Shown here piece by piece: positions 13,780 through 16,779 of a stretch of 16,779 bases of DNA. How positions within the stretch are numbered: position 1 is the first letter of the stretch; every line of letters begins with the position of its first letter. The stretch is taken from NCBI GenBank assembly GCA_050291465.1, contig JBNKJV010000030.1:1-16779 (forward strand). The letters run 5' to 3'. The notes below the pieces were generated by a model. The model did not search any database. It saw only the letters and a list, made by a program, of their open reading frames with translations, and was not told the origin of the DNA. Made by a program: the position numbers and the translations under genes. This DNA is from CBFDBF01 sp050291465. GTDB lineage: Bacteria > Pseudomonadota > Gammaproteobacteria > Chromatiales > Chromatiaceae.

Positions 13780-14666
13780 TAGCTCTCCTTATTCGACTCA
13801 AAAGCTTCAATGGCGTTTTTCAATTCTTCGATGGCCCGGTTTAACTCATCCTGTGATGCGACGGGTGTCGTCTGGGTATCGGGATCCAGGTCGGCTTCCG
13901 CGTCCGCTTTTGTATCACGGTTCTGCCAGCGCAGCCCGATGGCGGTGACATTGTCGCTGTCGGGATAGGCGATCTCTTCCGCTTGTCGGGTAAGATCGAG
14001 GAGGATGTCCGACATGGGGTCCGGATGCATCAGGGCGGCGCCCATAATCTCTTCCTTTATGTGCGCCCACAGGCCGTCACTGCAGAGCAGCAGGGTATCG
14101 TTGTACTGCAGTTTTTCCGGCTTTCCCAGGGTAACTTGCGGCAGGTTTATCTCTCCGCCCAGGCAACGGGTGACATAGTTGCGGTGCGGGTGATCCTCCC
14201 GCTCCTCGGCTGAGATCACCCCAAACTGTTGCAGTCGTTCCACGTAGGAGTGATCCACGGTTCTGCGCAGCGGTACTCCGTCGCGGAACAGGTAAAATCG
14301 ACTGTCTCCCACATGCGCCCAGTAGGCCGTTCCTTTCTGGATCATCACGACCACGGCGGTGGTGCGTGGATCGATGGAGGGGGATTGCTCGAGTCCGAAC
14401 GAGGTTACGTTCTCGTGGGCTTTCTGCAGCAGACGGGTGAGAAACTCCCTGGGTTTGGCGACCGGTTTTTGCGCCTGATGAAAGAAAGTGTCGCAGGTCT
14501 CGATAAGGATTTCCGCCGCCCGCTCTCCCTTGGGATGCCCGCCCATGCCGTCTGCCAGTCCAAGCAGGATTACATCATCCGATTCCACGGCGATACAGCG
14601 GTCCTGGTTAACCCTGCGGTTGCCCAGCAGACTCGATTCCCCAATGTCGTAGTTCTGTTTACTCAC
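13779..14666 (-). CDS. PP2C-family Ser/Thr protein phosphatase
   Basis: 295 residues, GTG start (14664-14666). Metal-dependent protein phosphatase, cytoplasmic, expected to oppose the Ser/Thr kinase encoded just upstream. PP2C motifs appear in order: RRVNQD (17-22), ADGMGGH (38-44), AHVGDSRFYL (117-126), the GGE...L flap area near 170-180, LLCSDGLW (193-200) and DNVTAI (238-243), giving the metal-binding aspartates D39, D197 and D238. After the catalytic domain (about 1-247) there is an acidic linker and a short predicted coiled coil (272-291, QDELNRAIEELKNAIEAFES). There is no membrane segment. AAGGA lies ten bases before the GTG. It is 21 bases downstream of the kinase and shares one base with rph. 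Confidence 0.93.
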   Translation of the reverse strand: MSKQNYDIGESSLLGNRRVNQDRCIAVESDDVILLGLADGMGGHPKGERAAEILIETCDTFFHQAQKPVAKPREFLTRLLQKAHENVTSFGLEQSPSIDPRTTAVVVMIQKGTAYWAHVGDSRFYLFRDGVPLRRTVDHSYVERLQQFGVISAEEREDHPHRNYVTRCLGGEINLPQVTLGKPEKLQYNDTLLLCSDGLWAHIKEEIMGAALMHPDPMSDILLDLTRQAEEIAYPDSDNVTAIGLRWQNRDTKADAEADLDPDTQTTPVASQDELNRAIEELKNAIEAFESNKES

Positions 14667-14687
14667 TTCTCCACTTCCTTTCGCCTG

Positions 14688-15650
14688 TTACTTTGTGGTG
14701 GCGGCCTTCCGTCGCACGCTGCCCCGGCCTGACTCATTAGTGAGGGCCTGCAGCATCTCCCCGGCGTTCTGTGGCCGCAACAGCGGATCCACCTCCATCG
14801 CCCAATCGATGATCTCCAGCAGGTAGCGGGGGTACCTGCTTCCGAACACCTTGGTTGCCGGTTCCATGACATCTTTGGCGTGACGCTCAACCGCCGTGGG
14901 AGGGGATTTACCCTCTATGCAGGCGCGCATGGTGGCGCCGATGGAATATACGTCACTCCAGGGACCGACGTACCCTGAAGCGTAGTACTGCTCCACCGGG
15001 GAAAAGCCGGGAGTAACCACCTGAGAGACCTGGCGGGCGCGGGTAGTGGCAAACTGGTGTACCGCGCCGAAATCCAGCAGCAGCGGGTCCCCTCCCGGAC
15101 GCAGATGGATGTTGTTGGGCTTGATATCGAGATGCAGCTGACCTTGGGAATGAATGAGGTTCAGGGCATCAAGTATGGGTGGAAAAACCGTTTTGAGAAA
15201 GGTGGTACTGAGCTTGCCTTTGCGCTGCTTAATATATTTTCCGAGATTCTTGCCGTGTTCGTAATCCATCACCAGGTAGGCTGTGTCGTTGGCAAGAAAG
15301 AAATTCCTGACGGTGACGATGTTGGGGTGCCGCAATGTCGCCAGCGCCTTCGCCTCCTGGTAAAAGAGTTTACGTCCGTTATTGAAGGCGTCCTGTTGTT
15401 CCGGAGAGATCACCCTGACCCGCAGGCTGTCGCCCCGAGCGGCCATTTTATTGGGTAGATACTCCTTTATAACCACCTGATCCTGGGTGTCTTCGTCCTC
15501 GGCAAGGTAGATCAGGGAAAAGCCGCCGCTGCCGATCAGATTTATGATTGAATAGCAGTCGACGACGGTTCCTGGCGGAAGACTTGTACGTTTATTCTCC
15601 ATAGGGAATATCAACGGATGCAACGGTGGCCCAAGGTTATTATCATACAC
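14688..15650 (-). CDS. Cytoplasmic Ser/Thr protein kinase (Hanks type)
   Basis: 320 residues from GTG 15650, which has GGGAG eight bases upstream; an ATG at 15602 would remove 16 residues and is a real alternative, but lacks a ribosome site. Kinase elements: glycine loop GSGGFS (40-45), VIKEY with the ATP-binding lysine K62, FYQEAKAL with helix-C E99, catalytic loop HLDIKPNN (173-180; D175, K177, N180), DFG (193-195), activation-loop end TPGFSPVEQY (213-222) and DVYSIGAT (233-240). HLD instead of HRD makes it a non-RD kinase; no catalytic residue is missing. The domain fills the protein, with only a short basic tail and no membrane or PASTA segment, so it is probably soluble. It heads the kinase-phosphatase-rph unit. 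Confidence 0.93.
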   Translation of the reverse strand: MYDNNLGPPLHPLIFPMENKRTSLPPGTVVDCYSIINLIGSGGFSLIYLAEDEDTQDQVVIKEYLPNKMAARGDSLRVRVISPEQQDAFNNGRKLFYQEAKALATLRHPNIVTVRNFFLANDTAYLVMDYEHGKNLGKYIKQRKGKLSTTFLKTVFPPILDALNLIHSQGQLHLDIKPNNIHLRPGGDPLLLDFGAVHQFATTRARQVSQVVTPGFSPVEQYYASGYVGPWSDVYSIGATMRACIEGKSPPTAVERHAKDVMEPATKVFGSRYPRYLLEIIDWAMEVDPLLRPQNAGEMLQALTNESGRGSVRRKAATTK

Positions 15651-15756
15651 GGAATTTGCTCCCGAATTTTACCCTTTCGCACCGCTGGTGTCGCAATGGG
15701 ATTCCCATTATGGGCGGCGGCGGTCAGCCTCGGGAGCGCTAGCGAAGGAGAGACTC
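15651..15756. promoter_or_regulatory. Divergent control region between the kinase and yicC
   Basis: This 106-base spacer serves two opposite starts. AATGGG (15695-15700), ATT, CCCATT (15704-15709) is a 15-base inverted repeat near its middle and is a candidate operator or hairpin. On the minus strand TAAAAT (15666-15671) with TTGCGA (15691-15696) is a possible but long-spaced (19 bases) promoter for the kinase. AAGGAG (15745-15750) is the yicC ribosome binding site. Confidence 0.35.
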
Positions 15757-16623
15757 ATGGTTTGTAGTATGACGGCGTTTGCGCGCCAGGAGCAGCGTGA
15801 TGGTCAGGGTGATCTGGTTTGGGAACTCAGGTCCGTGAATCACCGATACCTGGAGGTTACGGTTCGATTGCCTGAGGAGTTTCGCGTTCTCGAATCCAAG
15901 GTCCGGGAACTGGTGGCGAAACGGCTCGGCAGGGGCAAGGTGGACTGTAATCTCCGTTTCGAACAGGGGGCGGGATCGGTGGCGGATGTGTCGGTCAACA
16001 GGGAACTGGCCAAAAAGATCATTGACGCCGCCAGTACGGTCGACCAGTTGTTGCATGAGTCCAGGCCCCTGCAATCCATAGATATCCTGCGCTGGCCCGG
16101 CGTGTTGGAGGTGGAAAAGCCGGATCTTTCGCCGTTACAACAGCGGGCCGGGGATCTGTTGGAAGCGGCACTGGATACCCTGGTGGATACCCGGCGGCGG
16201 GAAGGGGAACGGTTGGCGGAACTGATCACCCAACGTTGTGCCTCCATGCAGGAACAGGTGGCGGCGGTCAAAGAGCGCATGCCTCAGGTACTTTCCGGAA
16301 TAAGGGAGCGGTTGCAGGCCAGACTCTCCGAGTTGCGGGAGGATATGGATCCGGCGCGGCTGGAGCAGGAGATGGTTCTGCTGGTTCAGCGCCTGGATGT
16401 GGATGAGGAGATGGATCGTCTGGCAACCCATCTGGATGAAGTGCTGCGGGTGTTGCAGAGAGAGGAACCGGTGGGGCGACGGCTTGACTTTCTGATGCAG
16501 GAACTGAACCGGGAAGCCAACACCCTCAGTTCCAAATCCAATGACGTTGAGGTTACCCGCCTCGCGGTGGAAATGAAGGTTCTGATCGAGCAGATGCGGG
16601 AGCAGGTGCAGAATATTGAGTAG
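15757..16623 (+). CDS. yicC: YicC/YloC-family endoribonuclease
   Basis: 288 residues from ATG 15757, matching the family length. YicC-type proteins have been reported as endoribonucleases acting in small RNA and mRNA turnover. The typical opening VCSMTAFARQE, the early motif ELRSVNHRYLEVTVRLPEEFR (21-residue region at 23-43) and the DUF1732-type C-terminus (RRLDFLMQELNREANTLSSK, 241-260, then VEVTRLAVEMK) are all present. The middle is mostly charged helix (about 115-235). The start is chosen because AAGGAG lies six bases upstream and the protein then begins like its relatives; an in-frame ATG at 15688 would add 23 unsupported residues. yicC is commonly divergent from rph in gammaproteobacteria; here the kinase and phosphatase sit between them. 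Confidence 0.95.
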   Translation: MVCSMTAFARQEQRDGQGDLVWELRSVNHRYLEVTVRLPEEFRVLESKVRELVAKRLGRGKVDCNLRFEQGAGSVADVSVNRELAKKIIDAASTVDQLLHESRPLQSIDILRWPGVLEVEKPDLSPLQQRAGDLLEAALDTLVDTRRREGERLAELITQRCASMQEQVAAVKERMPQVLSGIRERLQARLSELREDMDPARLEQEMVLLVQRLDVDEEMDRLATHLDEVLRVLQREEPVGRRLDFLMQELNREANTLSSKSNDVEVTRLAVEMKVLIEQMREQVQNIE

Positions 16624-16631
16624 TTATATAG

Positions 16632-16659
16632 TTTTCAGTCATCAGTCATCAGTTTTCAG
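16632..16659. repeat. Four heptamers of TCAG type (left, inverted cluster)
   Basis: TTTTCAG, TCATCAG, TCATCAG, TTTTCAG are four consecutive 7-base units just after the yicC stop. Read on the minus strand they become CTGAAAA, CTGATGA, CTGATGA, CTGAAAA, sharing CTGANNA with the right-hand array, but in the opposite orientation. Confidence 0.8.
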
Positions 16660-16702
16660 TTAGTAACGTGGATGGTATTTATCCGGGTCTGAGGTACACT
16701 TT

Positions 16703-16779
16703 ACTGACAACTGACAACTGACAACTGACAACTGACAACTGACAACTGACAACTGACAACTGACAACTGACAACTGACA
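16703..16779. repeat. Perfect tandem array of ACTGACA, 11 copies, open at window end
   Basis: The last 77 bases are exactly eleven uninterrupted copies of the heptamer ACTGACA (equivalently CTGACAA in another phase). The array is cut by the window edge, so the true copy number is unknown. It is downstream of yicC, where gmk often lies in other gammaproteobacteria; nothing coding is visible. Confidence 0.97.

Noticed and set aside
14688..15650. Pseudokinase because of HLD instead of HRD
   Set aside because: The lysine, helix-C glutamate, catalytic aspartate, asparagine and DFG are all intact; loss of the arginine alone marks a non-RD kinase, not an inactive one.
15688..15756. Longer yicC starting at 15688
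   Set aside because: The start at 15757 has AAGGAG at the right distance and begins like other YicC proteins; the extra 23 residues have no support.
16703..16779. CRISPR array
   Set aside because: The repeats are contiguous 7-mers without spacers, and no cas genes are present.

Overview
The window looks like chromosomal DNA of a gammaproteobacterium. It is moderately GC-rich, its genes are tightly overlapping, it has a complete System I cytochrome c maturation operon with separate ccmH and ccmI, and it carries a yicC / Ser-Thr kinase / PP2C / rph neighbourhood. I recall that neighbourhood from Chromatiales-type and other sulfur-oxidising gammaproteobacteria. The lineage is an inference from gene order; no rRNA or other marker is present.

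Layout, left to right. 1-244: no convincing gene; a strong inverted repeat (19-51) and two small hairpins. 245-853 (-): rdgB, the ITP/XTP/dITP pyrophosphatase. 854-1509: a 656-base divergent spacer holding two copies of a 67-base repeat, GC-rich hairpins, a triplicated ~28-base unit, a REP-like hairpin and a possible ccmA promoter. 1510-8566 (+): ccmA, ccmB, (possible 38-aa ORF), ccmC, ccmD, ccmE, ccmF, ccmG, ccmH, ccmI. Every junction overlaps by 1-4 bases except ccmB-ccmC, which has a 170-base gap. 8567-8798: a possible terminator, then a promoter region rich in palindromes. 8799-13051 (+): a two-gene unit of a periplasmic di-heme cytochrome c peroxidase (CCP/MauG family) translationally coupled to a 1083-residue membrane-bound PAS-PAS-PAS-GGDEF-EAL protein with an all-helical periplasmic sensor. 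13063-15650 (-): rph, PP2C phosphatase and Ser/Thr kinase, transcribed kinase to phosphatase to rph. 15757-16623 (+): yicC, divergent from the kinase. 16624-16779: two opposed clusters of a heptamer repeat, the second being eleven perfect ACTGACA copies that run off the window.

How the genes fit together. CcmA-I export and attach heme to CXXCH proteins, and the next unit encodes such a protein (two CXXCH motifs). That peroxidase is coupled by an ATGA overlap to a c-di-GMP enzyme whose sensor faces the same periplasm, so the pair is a plausible periplasmic redox/peroxide-to-c-di-GMP module. This is the most interesting system in the window. The second theme is RNA metabolism: rph and yicC flank a coupled kinase/phosphatase pair. 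In many gammaproteobacteria rph is directly followed by rdgB. Here both genes keep the same orientation but are about 12.2 kb apart, with the ccm block and the peroxidase/c-di-GMP unit between them in the opposite orientation, which suggests a rearrangement or insertion whose left edge is the repeat-rich spacer.
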